The position numbers and the translations under genes are program-made. This document shows positions 7,118 through 7,896 of a stretch of 7,896 nucleotides of DNA, one piece after another. The stretch covers positions 1 through 7,896 of the forward strand of contig CAZBWS010000089.1 of assembly GCA_964495705.1 (NCBI GenBank), read 5' to 3'. Positions within the stretch are counted from its first letter, which is position 1. The number at the start of each line of letters is the position of its first letter. The stretch is from CAZBWS01 sp964495705. GTDB lineage: Bacteria > Pseudomonadota > Gammaproteobacteria > HTCC5015. A model generated the notes under the pieces. That model was not told the origin of the DNA. It worked only from the letters and a program-made list of their open reading frames with translations, and ran no database searches.

Positions 7118-7171
7118 AAAATACTTCTACAGCCCTTGACCGCAGCAGCAAGTTTGCCTAGAATCGCGCCT
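7103..7171 (+). promoter_or_regulatory. Strong sigma-70 promoter of the tRNA-tuf operon with UP-like element and GC-rich discriminator
   Basis: The -35 box TTGACC (7136-7141, five of six) and -10 box TAGAAT (7159-7164, five of six) are separated by exactly 17 bases. Directly upstream, 7103-7124 is almost pure A with some T and resembles an alpha-subunit UP element; it overlaps the end of the SPOR gene. Directly downstream, CGCGCC (7165-7170) is a GC-rich discriminator, the mark of promoters repressed by ppGpp/DksA in the stringent response. Transcription should start near 7171. This is typical of stable-RNA promoters. Confidence 0.85.
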
Positions 7172-7209
7172 CGCTGTTTGGGAAGCCTTTCCTAGATAGC
7201 TGTCACATC

Positions 7210-7285
<76 letters not shown>

Positions 7286-7298
7286 TATTTAGACAAGT

Positions 7299-7331
7299 TA
7301 TTTGCTGCTAGAAAGTAGCAGCAAATATTTT
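7299..7331 (+). terminator. Perfect hairpin with T tail after tRNA-Thr, possible terminator or attenuator
   Basis: TATTTGCTGCTA (7299-7310) pairs perfectly with TAGCAGCAAATA (7316-7327) around a GAAAG loop, and four T follow (7328-7331). It lies 13 bases past the CCA of tRNA-Thr(TGT). The 12-bp stem with a short U tail fits a moderate intrinsic terminator, although only five pairs are G-C. It could instead be an RNA-processing or end-protecting stem, because tRNAs follow downstream. A promoter-like element comes just after it. Confidence 0.6.
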
Positions 7332-7341
7332 GCATTAGGCG

Positions 7342-7371
7342 TTGACTGCCTAGTGACCATCGGGCACAATT
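7342..7371 (+). promoter_or_regulatory. Possible internal promoter before tRNA-Tyr
   Basis: TTGACT (7342-7347, five of six) and CACAAT (7365-7370, four of six) are 17 bases apart. They are followed by TCGCGCCC, nearly the same GC-rich discriminator found at the main tRNA promoter (AATCGCGCC there, AATTCGCGCC here). The similarity in all three parts suggests a second stringent-type promoter that would drive tRNA-Tyr, Gly, Thr and tuf independently of the first tRNA. The -10 box is weak, so this is an inference. Confidence 0.5.
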
Positions 7372-7392
7372 CGCGCCCTTGGTAATATCTGT

Positions 7393-7477
<85 letters not shown>

Positions 7478-7526
7478 TTTCCAAGAATATATCACTGCAT
7501 AAGCAGGGGTATAGCATTAAAGTTAA

Positions 7527-7600
<74 letters not shown>

Positions 7601-7669
7601 TACTTTAATAAACATATTTGAATTCCTGTGATGTAAACGATTATCTATGTCGTGGGAGTGCAATAAAGT

Positions 7670-7745
7670 GCTCGCGTAGCTCAGTTGGTAGAGCGCACCC
7701 TTGGTAAGGGTGAGGTCGGCAGTTCGAATCTGCCCGTGAGCACCA
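7670..7745 (+). tRNA. thrT: tRNA-Thr(GGT)
   Basis: This 76-base tRNA has acceptor GCTCGCG/CGTGAGC with one G-U pair, anticodon arm CACCC-TTGGTAA-GGGTG with anticodon GGT (reads ACC/ACU), T arm GGCAG-TTCGAAT-CTGCC, discriminator A and encoded CCA. It lies directly before tuf, like E. coli thrT; the symbol is by analogy. With the TGT isoacceptor it gives the operon two threonine tRNAs. Confidence 0.97.
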
Positions 7746-7752
7746 GTATTTA

Positions 7753-7771
7753 AGTGCCACACGGTGGCGTT
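7753..7771 (+). promoter_or_regulatory. Hairpin in the tuf leader
   Basis: GCCAC (7756-7760) and GTGGC (7764-7768) form a five-pair GC-rich stem around ACG. It is extended outward by two G-U pairs and one A-U pair to eight pairs. It lies 7 bases after tRNA-Thr(GGT) and 33 bases before the tuf ATG, so it is in the 5' leader left after tRNA processing. It is not followed by a real T run. It may protect the mRNA end or guide processing; regulation is not shown. Confidence 0.4.
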
Positions 7772-7801
7772 GTTTAAACATTAAAATGTGAAGGTTTTTA
7801 G

Positions 7802-7896
<95 letters not shown>

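Noticed and set aside
6918..7151. 77-codon leftward frame over the end of the SPOR gene
   Set aside because: It is antisense to a well-supported gene and to the tRNA promoter. It has no ribosome binding site evidence and an uncharacteristic composition.
7618..7647. TTGAAT followed by TTATCT or TATCTA as a promoter between tRNA-Gly and tRNA-Thr
   Set aside because: The -10 matches are poor at any sensible spacing and the GC-rich discriminator is absent, unlike the two better elements upstream.

Overview
The window looks like chromosomal core DNA from a gammaproteobacterium. The best fit is the Pseudomonas/Cellvibrio-like side of the class, because the run birA - coaX - SPOR-domain gene - tRNA cluster - tuf is, from memory, the arrangement in Pseudomonas. 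The four-tRNA order Thr(TGT)-Tyr(GTA)-Gly(TCC)-Thr(GGT)-tuf matches the thrU-tyrU-glyT-thrT-tufB operon of E. coli. The species cannot be named from the sequence alone. No insertion sequence, prophage, CRISPR array or other mobile DNA was seen.

Left part (1-1606). A 73-residue coiled-coil protein gene with a strong ribosome binding site runs rightward and converges on a leftward pair: a YdjA-like nitroreductase gene followed by a small secreted lytic transglycosylase gene. The pair is joined by a TAATG stop/start overlap. A hairpin flanked by A and T runs lies between the convergent units and can serve both. The 78-base spacer at 1529-1606 separates the nitroreductase from a divergent diguanylate cyclase gene and carries repeated ATGATA/TATCAT words.

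Middle part (1607-7117). A soluble GAF-like/GGDEF diguanylate cyclase comes first. It is followed by a tightly packed rightward set: an M61-family aminopeptidase with a PDZ domain, the bifunctional biotin ligase/repressor BirA, the type III pantothenate kinase CoaX, and a single-pass SPOR-domain protein. M61/birA overlap by one base, birA/coaX by four, and coaX/SPOR are 17 bases apart, so one polycistronic message is likely. BirA (biotin loading) and CoaX (first step of CoA synthesis) both feed acetyl-CoA carboxylase chemistry. The SPOR protein is probably a cell-wall or division factor.

Right part (7118-7896). A near-consensus sigma-70 promoter with an A/T-rich upstream element and a GC-rich discriminator precedes four tRNA genes and the start of tuf (EF-Tu), which runs off the window. 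Between the first and second tRNA there is a perfect 12-bp hairpin with a short T tail, followed by a second promoter-like element with a similar discriminator. The tRNA-tuf operon may therefore be split or re-initiated there. This is the most interesting non-textbook feature of the window. I see no evidence of a wholly new biological system.
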